64,000 nucleotides of DNA, taken from NCBI RefSeq assembly GCF_013393385.1, contig NZ_AP023239.1:4464001-4528000 (forward strand), read 5' to 3'. Each line of letters opens with the position of its first letter. The first letter of the stretch is position 1. Positions 43,056 to 51,061 of the stretch are shown here, piece by piece. Under the pieces are notes generated by a model. The model was given only the letters and a program-made list of their open reading frames with translations. It ran no database searches and was not told the origin of the DNA. This stretch comes from Paenibacillus sp. URB8-2 (lineage in GTDB: Bacteria; Bacillota; Bacilli; Paenibacillales; Paenibacillaceae). The position numbers and the translations under genes are program-made.

Positions 43056-43856
43056 TTAAGGCCGCCGCTTCAGTTCCCCTTCGGCTATGGTTACGCTGAT
43101 TGGCGTCTCCGGCGTGGCGCTGTACGCCGCCGCAAGTCCTTGGGAGGCTGCCTCGCTCCGGGGCACCCGGCGCACCGGCAGCGTCACTTCAAACGATTCG
43201 GTGAACGGGTAAGGATCGAGCAGCAGCGTCGTTCCCCGCCACTCGGCCGTGATAATCCGTCCGCCGGTAAAATCAAATTCCTCTGTACCTGAGAAGCCAT
43301 CCTTGAACCAGGGATGGATATCCTTCGTCTGCGTTCCGGGCTCGTGCAGCCCGATGAACAGCGACAGATCGTCGCAGAACTGCAGCAGCCGGCTGTCGTA
43401 ATACAGCTCCGCCTCGCCGATGGCCGCTTTCGACTGTTCCAGCTCCCGGTGAATCCAGGAACGGCGCTTCTCCTCTTTCTGGAGGTAGATGGTCAGCTCG
43501 GGGCTGTTCTCGCCGGACACTTCGATCAGGCGTTCATAATGCAGGCTGCATAGCAGCGCGCCGTAAAGAGTCACCGTCTCGATCTCGTCCAGACCCCGCC
43601 GGTAGAAAGTCAGCTTCGGCACGACGGGGAAATCGATAAAGCTGTACGGCGCTTTGGCCGTATCGTTCCAGAAGGGAGTCTCATCCAGATCGACCCAGCC
43701 CCGGTCATGGTTGGCTATCGCATACAGCACTTCATCCGAATGGCGCTTCCGGGGCACCTCTTCCTCTCGGAACCTCGCTGCAAATTCTCCGGCCAGCCGC
43801 CCGTGGTCATGCTGTTTGATCATGACAAACTTCTCATCCTGCTCCCGACAAATCAC
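43056..43856 (-). CDS. DUF3891 family protein
   Basis: About 266 residues. The N-terminus ICREQDEKFVMIKQHDHGRLAGEFA with ANHDRGW and the later EETPFWND-type stretch are typical of DUF3891, a conserved family of unknown function with histidines that could bind a metal. I chose GTG at 43856, 7 bases after GGGAGG; the ATG at 43862 touches that site. The usual family N-terminus also fits GTG. Confidence 0.8.
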   Translation of the reverse strand: MICREQDEKFVMIKQHDHGRLAGEFAARFREEEVPRKRHSDEVLYAIANHDRGWVDLDETPFWNDTAKAPYSFIDFPVVPKLTFYRRGLDEIETVTLYGALLCSLHYERLIEVSGENSPELTIYLQKEEKRRSWIHRELEQSKAAIGEAELYYDSRLLQFCDDLSLFIGLHEPGTQTKDIHPWFKDGFSGTEEFDFTGGRIITAEWRGTTLLLDPYPFTESFEVTLPVRRVPRSEAASQGLAAAYSATPETPISVTIAEGELKRRP

Positions 43857-44156
43857 CGCCATACCTCCCAGTAGATGCCATTTCCATGCATTAATACGGA
43901 GATTATAACATATTTGCCTGGGGGATTTGGAATCGGTGGCAGCGGAAGAAGCGGTGCATGAAGCGGCGAAAGAAGTGCCGGAAGAATAGCCGGAATGGGC
44001 ATCGCGTTCGTTCGGGCGTGGGTCCCGGCCTTTGCCTTCGTCCAGGCTTGGACGTTTGCCTGGCGTTCGTCTAGCGTTCTTCCGGGCCACGGCGTTTGCC
44101 TGGACGGTTGTCCGGGCTTTCTCCTGAGCTTTAACCTTCGCCTATTCCCGCACCGA
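43857..44156. other. Intergenic, low-complexity stretch
   Basis: No gene seen. Bases 43990-44150 are a degenerate repetition of GTTTGCCTGG / CGTTCGTC / GTCCGGGC-like words on the plus strand. I see no terminator with a clear T run. Confidence 0.4.
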
Positions 44157-45017
44157 TTATAACGGCTCGACGCCTGCCATGAAATAATCTATTACCTGAA
44201 GCAGATCTTTGGACAGTTCATCCGATTGCAAAAATGCCTTCATTTCGCGGACCACCCGTTCCCGGTCATGGCCGAACATTTCCACGGCTCGGGCTATCTT
44301 TTCCCAGTTCGCCAGATCGAGACGGAATTCTTCCCCGCTCATCGGAACCCCATGCGATTCCACATACCAGTCCGCGTTATACCCGTATGCCGTTGACAGC
44401 AGCTTCAAAAAGGCCGCGCTGGTATACTTGCGCGGACCGCCGTAAACGGAGGGTCCCAGCGCATCGCCTAGAAACAGCACCCGATCCTCCCTGACATGCA
44501 AAATGCAGCTGTCGGAGGAATGGTCCCCTCCCACATGCACCAATTCGCAAACAACGCCGCCGAGATCGAACTCGATCCGGTCCCGGAACAGAATATCCGG
44601 CTGAGTGATGCGGATGTCCCGGCGGCTGCCGTACTCCTTGCGAATATCGGCGGCGCTGTCTTCGCTAATGATCCCATCCGAAATCAAGCTCAGGAGACAG
44701 CCGTCCGACCAGTCCAGCCCTTGGAGCGAAGACAGCACCCGGCCTGTTTCCACATAGGCTGCTGCCGGGAGGTTCCAGGCCTGCATGCCAAAGGTGTGGT
44801 CCCAGTGCCAGTGGGTCAGCGCCAGAATTTCCGGCTGGCGGACCCCGCGCCGCTTAAGCTCCCTGCGGAACAGCTCCGCATGCCCCGGCGAATTGCCGGC
44901 ATCCATGAGCAGAGTCCGCCGCTCTCCTGCAATGGCCGCGAGGATGGGACGGTCCGTTTCATGCTCGGCATGCATGATGATGACATGCGGGCTTAATTGT
45001 TGATAATGGTGTGTCAT
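44157..45017 (-). CDS. MBL-fold metallo-hydrolase
   Basis: 286 residues. The metal motif is LTHWHWDH, a further histidine lies in VGGDHSSDSC, the bridging Asp in LFLGDAL, and ESHGVP may supply the last ligand. These are the five regions of glyoxalase II-like or lactonase-like enzymes. The substrate is unknown. GGGGAG precedes the ATG at 45017. Confidence 0.88.
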   Translation of the reverse strand: MTHHYQQLSPHVIIMHAEHETDRPILAAIAGERRTLLMDAGNSPGHAELFRRELKRRGVRQPEILALTHWHWDHTFGMQAWNLPAAAYVETGRVLSSLQGLDWSDGCLLSLISDGIISEDSAADIRKEYGSRRDIRITQPDILFRDRIEFDLGGVVCELVHVGGDHSSDSCILHVREDRVLFLGDALGPSVYGGPRKYTSAAFLKLLSTAYGYNADWYVESHGVPMSGEEFRLDLANWEKIARAVEMFGHDRERVVREMKAFLQSDELSKDLLQVIDYFMAGVEPL

Positions 45018-45127
45018 GTACAGCAGCTCCCCTTTTCCGCGTCAAGTGCATCCTTTGGACAAAAACAAAATTGGCGTACAGTGATCAAGCCAAAATTCGC
45101 GCGCTAATCAGGCATTGGATGGATGGA

Positions 45128-45307
45128 ACGGAAATTCTCCCGCTTATTTTTCAAAAAGAGGGCTTGATTAGGGTCCAGACTGGAAAATCTCCATCATAAT
45201 CCGGCAATTTGGTCGGTGATAGAGAAAATACGGACAATAAGACGGAGGTTTTCCCGTTTAACGTCTTAATTATTGTTTTTTTCGAAAATAAGACGGAGGT
45301 TTTCCCC
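45128..45307. repeat. Cluster of a dispersed 20-bp motif
   Basis: Four copies: 45128-45147 and 45182-45200 in one orientation, 45236-45255 and 45287-45307 inverted (AATAAGACGGAGGTTTTCCC). They match the copies at 32.1 kb. Confidence 0.6.
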
Positions 45308-45410
45308 TTCATCCCTGTGTCTGTACAAGATCGAGCGCTGGTATCATGCAACGTTTAGGCTTTGTGCGCATAATATCTCCATGTTGTATTAAAACCGGCT
45401 TTTATTCAAG

Positions 45411-45453
45411 GCAAAAGAATAGGCCGCCGCCGGATCGTTGTCCGGGGGCGGCC
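45411..45453 (-). terminator. Terminator of the sdh operon
   Basis: A stem GGCCGCC / GGCGGCC extended inward by CCGGA / TCCGG, followed on the minus strand by TATTCTTTTG. Confidence 0.7.
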
Positions 45454-45474
45454 CGCTGTAGAGGGTCCGGCACC

Positions 45475-45521
45475 TGCTATGGATACTTGCTACGGATACT
45501 TGCTACAGATACTTGCTATGG
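45475..45521. repeat. 13-bp tandem repeats just past sdhB
   Basis: Three full copies of ATACTTGCTAYRG and a partial one, between the sdhB stop codon and its terminator. Confidence 0.7.
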
Positions 45522-45524
45522 AGC

Positions 45525-46289
45525 TTACACGCCTAGCCACCGCTTGAACATATGCTTAGTCGTCTGCTTGTTGATTTCGGCGATGGAAGTCGTAAGCGGG
45601 ATGCCTTTCGGGCAGGCGCGCACGCAGTTCTGCGAGTTGCCGCAGCCCTCGATCCCGCCGTCCGTCATCAGCGCCTCCAGCCGGTCCTCGGCGTTCATCT
45701 CGCCCGTCGGATGGGCGTTGAACAGGCGGACTTGGGAAATGGCCGCCGGACCGATAAAATCGGTCTTCGCATTGACGTTCGGGCAGGCCTCCAGGCAGAC
45801 GCCGCAGGTCATGCATTTGGACAGCTCGTAGGCCCACTGCCGCTTCTTCTCGGCCATACGCGGGCCCGGACCGAGATCGTACGTTCCGTCGATCGGAATC
45901 CAGGCTTTTACCTTTTTAAGCGCATTGAACATCCGGGTTCGGTCGATGACCAGATCGCGCACCACAGGGAAAGTGCTCATCGGTTCGACGCGAACCGGCT
46001 GCTCCAGATTGTCAATCAGGGCGGCGCAGGCCTGGCGCGGCTTGCCGTTGATGACCATGGAACAGGCGCCGCACACTTCCTCCAGGCAGTTTGATTCCCA
46101 GCAGACCGGGACCGTGGCATCGCCTTTGGCATTGACCGGATTGCGCTGAATTTCCATCAGGGCGCTGATCACGTTCATTCCCGGACGGTAAGGAAGATCG
46201 AATTCCTCTGTATAAGGCGCGCTCTGTGGATCGTCCTGGCGGGTGATGATAAATTTCACGTTTTTGGGAGCTGCCGCTGTTTCCGCCAT
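45525..46289 (-). CDS. sdhB: Succinate dehydrogenase iron-sulfur subunit
   Basis: 254 residues. The [2Fe-2S] cluster ligands are in CWESNCLEEVCGAC plus the later C of the same domain, the [4Fe-4S] in CMTCGVCLEACP, and the [3Fe-4S] in CGNSQNCVRACPKGIP. It passes electrons from SdhA to the haem and quinone in SdhC, in the inner face of the membrane. It is the last gene of sdhCAB. The 330-base gap before it is filled with 62-bp tandem repeats, and its ribosome site (AGGAGGGG) follows them directly. Confidence 0.95.
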   Translation of the reverse strand: MAETAAAPKNVKFIITRQDDPQSAPYTEEFDLPYRPGMNVISALMEIQRNPVNAKGDATVPVCWESNCLEEVCGACSMVINGKPRQACAALIDNLEQPVRVEPMSTFPVVRDLVIDRTRMFNALKKVKAWIPIDGTYDLGPGPRMAEKKRQWAYELSKCMTCGVCLEACPNVNAKTDFIGPAAISQVRLFNAHPTGEMNAEDRLEALMTDGGIEGCGNSQNCVRACPKGIPLTTSIAEINKQTTKHMFKRWLGV

Positions 46290-46306
46290 AGGTTACCCCT
46301 CCTAAA

Positions 46307-46591
46307 AGTTTTGATAGCATAATCTGCTATGAAATCACTTCGCAAAACTGCTTCGAAAGCGTGGACTTAGTTTTGATAGCATAATCTGCTATGAAATCAC
46401 TTCGCAAAACTGCTTCGAAAGCGTGGACTTAGTTTTGGTAGCATAAGCTGCTATGAAATCACTTCGCAAAACTGCTTCGAAAGCGTGGACTTAGTTTTGA
46501 TAGCATAATCTGCTATGAATTCACTTCGCAAAACTGGCTTCGAAAGCGTGGGCTTAGTTTTGTCAGCATTGGCTACAATAGCTTGGGCTTA
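46307..46591. repeat. 62-bp tandem hairpin repeats between sdhA and sdhB
   Basis: Four full units (46307-46368, 46369-46430, 46431-46492, 46493-46555; the last has one extra base) and a degraded fifth. Each unit contains the inverted pairs AGTTTTG / CAAAACT, ATAGCA / TGCTAT and the near-palindrome GCTTCGAAAGC. The units are nearly identical, so the array is recent. Confidence 0.95.
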
Positions 46592-46620
46592 AGTGTAATA
46601 GCATCGGAACGAACCGATTA

Positions 46621-48363
46621 TTAGTCCTTGGAGTAGTCGCGGACCCGCGGAGGAATCAGCGATACATCGACGCCTTCGTACGAAATGGCCGGGCCGTCCG
46701 GCGTCCAGGACGCCTTCGTCGTCTTCAGGAACTCCTCGTCGTTGCGCTTCGGAAATTCCGGCTTGTAATGCGCGCCCCGGCTTTCGTTGCGCAGCAGCGC
46801 ACCGAGCGTCATCGCCTCAGCCAGCTCCAGCATGTTCCACAGCTGCCGGGTAAAGGCGACCCCCTGGTTGTTCCAGCGCGAGGTATCGCTCATATTGATG
46901 CCCCGGTAGCGCTCCTTCAGTTCCTTGATTTTGCCTATGGTTGCCTCCAGCTTCACGTTATGGCGGACCACCGTCATGTTGGCTGTCATCCACTCGCCCA
47001 GCTCTTTATGAAGGACATAGGCGTTCTCCGTCCCGCTCATGCCAAGCAACGATTCGTATTTGTCCTGCTGCACGCGCCGGTAGCCGTCGAATACGGAAGA
47101 GGATACGTCCTGCACTGATTTTTTAAGCCCCTTAATGTATTCAACCGCCTTTGGCCCCGACACCATGCCGCCGAAAATGGCCGACACCAGCGAGTTCGCG
47201 CCCAGCCGGTTCGCTCCGTGATATTGGTATTCGCATTCTCCCGCCGCAAACAGGCCGGGAATATTCGTCATTTGGTTGTAATCGACCCACATGCCGCCCA
47301 TGGAATAATGGACCGCCGGGAAGATTTTCATCGGGATTTTGCGCGGATCGTCGCCCATGAATTTCTCGTAAATCTCGATGATGCCTCCGAGCTTGACGTC
47401 CAGCTCCTTCGGATCTTTATGCGAAAGGTCTAGATAGACCATATTCTCGCCGCCCACGCCAAGCCCCTGGTCTACGCAGACATTGAAAATTTCTCGTGTG
47501 GCAATATCGCGAGGCACCAGATTGCCGTAGGCCGGATATTTTTCCTCAAGGAAGTACCACGGCTTGCCGTCCTTGTAGGTCCAGATTCGCCCGCCTTCGC
47601 CGCGCGCCGATTCGCTCATGAGCCGCAGCTTGTCGTCGCCGGGAATGGCCGTCGGGTGAATCTGAATAAACTCGCCGTTCGCGTAGTGAACGCCCTGCTG
47701 GTACACGGCGCTTGCAGCCGTGCCCGTGTTAATGACCGAGTTGGTCGTCTTGCCGAAAATAATGCCCGGACCGCCGCTCGCCAGAATAACCGCGTCCGCC
47801 GGGAACGTCTCGATTGCCATCGTGCGCAAATCCTGCGCGCAGATGCCGCGGCAGACGCCCTCATCGTCGATAACGGCGGAGAGAAATTCCCAGTTCTCAT
47901 GCTTCGTTACGAAGCCTTCGACCTCCCAGCGCCGTACCTGCTCGTCAAGCGCGTACAGCAGCTGCTGGCCGGTCGTCGCTCCCGCAAAAGCCGTCCGGTG
48001 ATGCTTCGTTCCTCCGAACCGGCGGAAGTCAAGCAGCCCCTCCGGCGTGCGGTTGAACATGACGCCCATCCGGTCCATCAGATGGATGATGCCCGGGGCC
48101 GCCTCGCACATCGCCTTGACCGGAGGCTGATTGGCGAGAAAATCCCCGCCGTATACGGTGTCGTCAAAATGCACCCAAGGCGAGTCGCCCTCGCCCTTCG
48201 TGTTGACGGCGCCGTTGATGCCGCCCTGCGCGCAGACCGAGTGCGATCTTTTGACGGGAACAAGCGAGAAGAGATGGACATGAACGCCGGCCTCTGCCGC
48301 CTTGATGGTTGCCATCAGGCCGGCCAGGCCGCCGCCTACGATAATGATATCGGCTGTTGCCAT
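46621..48363 (-). CDS. sdhA: Succinate dehydrogenase flavoprotein subunit
   Basis: 580 residues, typical of the Bacillus type. FAD-binding motif IIIVGGGLAGLMA, the FAD-linking histidine region RSHSVCAQGGINGAV, the active-site HPT (IQIHPTAIPGD), SESARGEGGR and the RLGANSLV segment are all present. It oxidises succinate to fumarate in the TCA cycle and respiratory chain (complex II). AATAAGGGAG precedes the ATG. It lies between sdhC and sdhB. Confidence 0.96.
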   Translation of the reverse strand: MATADIIIVGGGLAGLMATIKAAEAGVHVHLFSLVPVKRSHSVCAQGGINGAVNTKGEGDSPWVHFDDTVYGGDFLANQPPVKAMCEAAPGIIHLMDRMGVMFNRTPEGLLDFRRFGGTKHHRTAFAGATTGQQLLYALDEQVRRWEVEGFVTKHENWEFLSAVIDDEGVCRGICAQDLRTMAIETFPADAVILASGGPGIIFGKTTNSVINTGTAASAVYQQGVHYANGEFIQIHPTAIPGDDKLRLMSESARGEGGRIWTYKDGKPWYFLEEKYPAYGNLVPRDIATREIFNVCVDQGLGVGGENMVYLDLSHKDPKELDVKLGGIIEIYEKFMGDDPRKIPMKIFPAVHYSMGGMWVDYNQMTNIPGLFAAGECEYQYHGANRLGANSLVSAIFGGMVSGPKAVEYIKGLKKSVQDVSSSVFDGYRRVQQDKYESLLGMSGTENAYVLHKELGEWMTANMTVVRHNVKLEATIGKIKELKERYRGINMSDTSRWNNQGVAFTRQLWNMLELAEAMTLGALLRNESRGAHYKPEFPKRNDEEFLKTTKASWTPDGPAISYEGVDVSLIPPRVRDYSKD

Positions 48364-48378
48364 GACAGGTTCACTCCC

Positions 48379-49047
48379 TTATTGGATGACAGTATTTGCA
48401 GTTTGGACAATAGCCTCAGCTGTATTGAAATCGCTGTCACGGAACGTGACGAGCGACAGCAGGAACATAAACGTCACCAGGACGAACAGGCCCATGCATA
48501 AATAGGACGATACCCGCTGCGAACGGGGACCGATCGTGACCCCCCAGCTAACGAGGAAGGACCACAGCCCGTTGGCGAAATGGAAGCAGGCCGCAACGAT
48601 GCCGATGATATAAAAAGCAAGCCAAAACGGCTGGGTAACGATATTATGCATCACGCCGCCGAGCTCTTCATGCGTAACATGGCCAAGCGCCACTTGAACC
48701 CGGGTTTCATACAGATGCCAGATGACAAAAATAAAGGTGATGATGCCGCTGACCCGCTGAAGCGTATAACGCCAGTTTCGTTCAAGATTGTAACGATTCA
48801 GGTTCGGCTTTGACTGATAGGCGATATACAGACCGTAGACGCCGTGGTACAGCAAGGGAAGCCAGATAAACAGCAGTTCCAGGAAGAAGACGAGCGGCAG
48901 GCTGTTCAGCCACAGCACACTGTCTTTGAAGCCGGTAGCGCCCCCCTCCACCGCCGAGAAATTCGTCAGCATGTGCTCGATGAAAAAAAACGCGAGCGGG
49001 ATTACGCCGAGCAAGGAATGAATCTTTCTGGAATAAAAGCCTCTCAT
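48379..49047 (-). CDS. sdhC: Succinate dehydrogenase cytochrome b558 subunit
   Basis: 222 residues with five predicted helices. RKIHSLLGVIPL, FIEHMLTNF and IWHLYETR plus HFANGLWSF supply candidate axial histidines for the two haems b of the B. subtilis-type SdhC anchor. It receives electrons from SdhB and reduces menaquinone. I chose the ATG at 49047 (AAGGGGACC upstream); a longer frame begins at 49086. Confidence 0.92.
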   Translation of the reverse strand: MRGFYSRKIHSLLGVIPLAFFFIEHMLTNFSAVEGGATGFKDSVLWLNSLPLVFFLELLFIWLPLLYHGVYGLYIAYQSKPNLNRYNLERNWRYTLQRVSGIITFIFVIWHLYETRVQVALGHVTHEELGGVMHNIVTQPFWLAFYIIGIVAACFHFANGLWSFLVSWGVTIGPRSQRVSSYLCMGLFVLVTFMFLLSLVTFRDSDFNTAEAIVQTANTVIQ

Positions 49048-49262
49048 AATGCGGGGTCCCCTTTCCGAATAAAACAGCGTTTTCATTAATCAGCATACAC
49101 CTGCGGGGCGGTGGTTGAAACAGGAAATTGCAGGCTTTCATCTGCCAAAAAACCAGTTCCGCCAATCCTCTTCCGCTCCCGATAAGGCTTTGCTTCATTT
49201 TTCACAAATTATGAATATTTTGTGTCACTTTGTATGTTACTCTTTTTTATCTTATAAGGGAA

Positions 49263-49314
49263 TTGCAATCTAATTATTATACGTTATAAATTATATGCAT
49301 AAGGTGACAGTCAA
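49263..49314. promoter_or_regulatory. Overlapping divergent promoters of lysR and sdhCAB
   Basis: Plus strand: TTGCAA (49263)-N16-TATAAA (49285-49290). Minus strand: TTGACT (49314-49309)-N18-TTTATA (49290-49285). The two promoters would share the same -10 hexamer on opposite strands. The rest of the 300-base region holds leaders only. Confidence 0.55.
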
Positions 49315-49350
49315 TTAATCCGTTCTGGAGAAGCCGGAAGGAGTGACGTT

Positions 49351-50259
49351 ATGTTTGACGATCTTGATATTTTTGCCGCTGTTGTAGAACAATCAAGCCT
49401 GAATAGAGCTTCCCGTCAACTGAATTTGTCACAGCCCGCCCTGTCGCGCAAAATCTCCAAGCTGGAGGAACGGCTGGGCGTAACGCTGTTCAACCGGTAC
49501 GGCAAAAAGCTGGAGCTAACCGAGGTCGGACGGTTGACTTACACCTATGCCTTGGAGCAGCGGCAACAGCGCGCCAAATTCTTGGAGGCGATCTCCAAGT
49601 TCAAGCAGGGCGAGCCGCTGTCCGTTGCGCTTGGCGCCAGCCTGACCACCCTGCAGACAACCCTGCCGCCTCTCGTAAACGCATACATGGAAAAATATCC
49701 TGCCGCCGAGCTGAAGCTGGTTACGGGCAAGACGCATGAGATTGTCACTTCGGTGCGTGAAGGACGGTCCGAAGTCGGCATCATCGCATCCGCCACCGCC
49801 GAGCCCGGCCTGCGCTGCATCCCGCTGTTCGAGGACCAGCTGCGGCTAGTCGTTGCCGGACATCACCCGCTCGCAGGGCTGCCCCGGCTTGAGATGGAGC
49901 ATTTGAACGGGCTGCCGATGATCCTCTTCTCAAAGGGAACCTGGTACCGCCGCATGACGGACGACCTGTTCCAGCGCAGCGGCATTCAGCCGGATATCCG
50001 CATGGAGATCGATTCCTTCGAGGCGATCATCCGGCTGCTGCCGACGATCAAGGCGGCGGCGCTGCTGCCCAATTCCTACCTCCGTCCGCAGCTGCTGTCG
50101 GGAGGCGGACTGGCCTCCTTGCACATCAAGGAACTGGAGCTGACCCAGCGGACCACCTGTCTGATCTACCGCGACACCGGCGACCTAAGCGCTGCGGCGC
50201 GCAGTCTGGTGCAGGTGACGGAAGAGGTGTTCAAGGCTGGCCGGCCGGCCTCTCACTAA
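49351..50259 (+). CDS. LysR-family regulator divergent from sdhCAB
   Basis: 302 residues. The HTH is SLNRASRQLNLSQPALSRK followed by ISKLEERLGVTLF. An effector-binding domain follows. Divergent position and facing promoters suggest that it regulates sdhCAB or itself; it could be a TCA-cycle regulator in the manner of CcpC of B. subtilis, but residue-level identity is not claimed. CGGAAGGAGTG precedes the ATG. It ends at a strong bidirectional terminator. Confidence 0.88.
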   Translation: MFDDLDIFAAVVEQSSLNRASRQLNLSQPALSRKISKLEERLGVTLFNRYGKKLELTEVGRLTYTYALEQRQQRAKFLEAISKFKQGEPLSVALGASLTTLQTTLPPLVNAYMEKYPAAELKLVTGKTHEIVTSVREGRSEVGIIASATAEPGLRCIPLFEDQLRLVVAGHHPLAGLPRLEMEHLNGLPMILFSKGTWYRRMTDDLFQRSGIQPDIRMEIDSFEAIIRLLPTIKAAALLPNSYLRPQLLSGGGLASLHIKELELTQRTTCLIYRDTGDLSAAARSLVQVTEEVFKAGRPASH

Positions 50260-50280
50260 ATTGGCTATGCTGAGAAAAAG

Positions 50281-50320
50281 AAAGACTCTCTTCAGCCGCA
50301 GGGCCGAAGAGAGTCTTTCC
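50281..50320. terminator. Bidirectional terminator
   Basis: Perfect 13-bp stem AAAGACTCTCTTC / GAAGAGAGTCTTT between two converging genes. Confidence 0.85.
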
Positions 50321-50367
50321 CATTGCATCTTCCATTGCGACTTTTGTCATCTGCCGAAAGCGTAAGG

Positions 50368-51048
50368 TCAAGCCTCCGTCTCCCCGCCGTTCATCGCGTC
50401 TTCCTCGAACCGGTCGATGCTCTCATTGGAGCCGATAACCACCATGATATCGCCCGCATACAAGTAATCATGCGCGGTCGGAGCGACAATAATCCCGCCT
50501 GCGCGGTTCAATGCGATAATGCTGCAGCCGTATTTCGCCCGGGGATTGATCTCGGCAAGACTCTTGCCGTCCATGCAGGACGGAACGGTCAGCTCGACGA
50601 TCTTGTATTCCTTGGACAGCTCGATGTAATCGACCAGATGCGGAGTCACCAGCTGATGCGCCACGCGGACCCCCATGTCCCGCTCCGGAAAAATGACCCT
50701 GTCCACCCCGAGCTTCTCCAAAGCGCGTCCGTGCAGGATGGAAATCGCCTTGGCCACCACCATTTTGACACCCAATTCCTTCAGGAGAATGGCTGTAAGG
50801 ATGCTGCGCTCCATATTGTCTCCAATCGCCACAATGCCGCAGTCCAGGTTCCGGACGCCCAGCGACCGCATGACGCCCTCATCCGTGGCATCCGCCATGA
50901 CGGCATGCGTCAGCTTGTCGGTCATCTCCTCCACCCGTTCTTCGTTGTGGTCGATGCCGAGCACTTCATATCCCATCGCCATCAGTTCAAGCGCCAGACC
51001 GGCGCCGAAGCGGCCAAGGCCGATCACGACAAATTGCTGTGCTTTCAT
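50368..51048 (-). CDS. ktrA: KtrA-type K+ uptake regulatory subunit (RCK domain)
   Basis: 226 residues. The N-terminal Rossmann fold has VVIGLGRFGAGLALEL (NAD/ATP site) and GIDHNEERVEEM. The C-terminal RCK_C domain is after about residue 135. It gates the KtrB channel-like transporter in response to nucleotides (ATP/ADP and, in B. subtilis, c-di-AMP). It follows ktrB by 13 bases on the same strand. It may equally be called ktrC. Confidence 0.88.
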   Translation of the reverse strand: MKAQQFVVIGLGRFGAGLALELMAMGYEVLGIDHNEERVEEMTDKLTHAVMADATDEGVMRSLGVRNLDCGIVAIGDNMERSILTAILLKELGVKMVVAKAISILHGRALEKLGVDRVIFPERDMGVRVAHQLVTPHLVDYIELSKEYKIVELTVPSCMDGKSLAEINPRAKYGCSIIALNRAGGIIVAPTAHDYLYAGDIMVVIGSNESIDRFEEDAMNGGETEA

Positions 51049-51061
51049 TCCCGTTATCCCC

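Larger units (their letters stand above)
45018..45524. other. Gene-free region with several short repeats
   Basis: 507 bases between the MBL gene and sdhB. It contains four copies of the dispersed GGGAAAA...CTCC...TCT(A/T)ATT motif (45128-45307), the sdhB terminator (45411-45453) and 13-bp tandem repeats (45475-45521). I see no gene. Confidence 0.6.

Noticed and set aside
44011..44150. A possible repeat protein gene fragment
   Set aside because: The GTTTGCC-like words are out of frame with each other and no start or ribosome site is present.
46307..46591. A CRISPR array
   Set aside because: The 62-bp units have no variable spacers and no cas gene is near.
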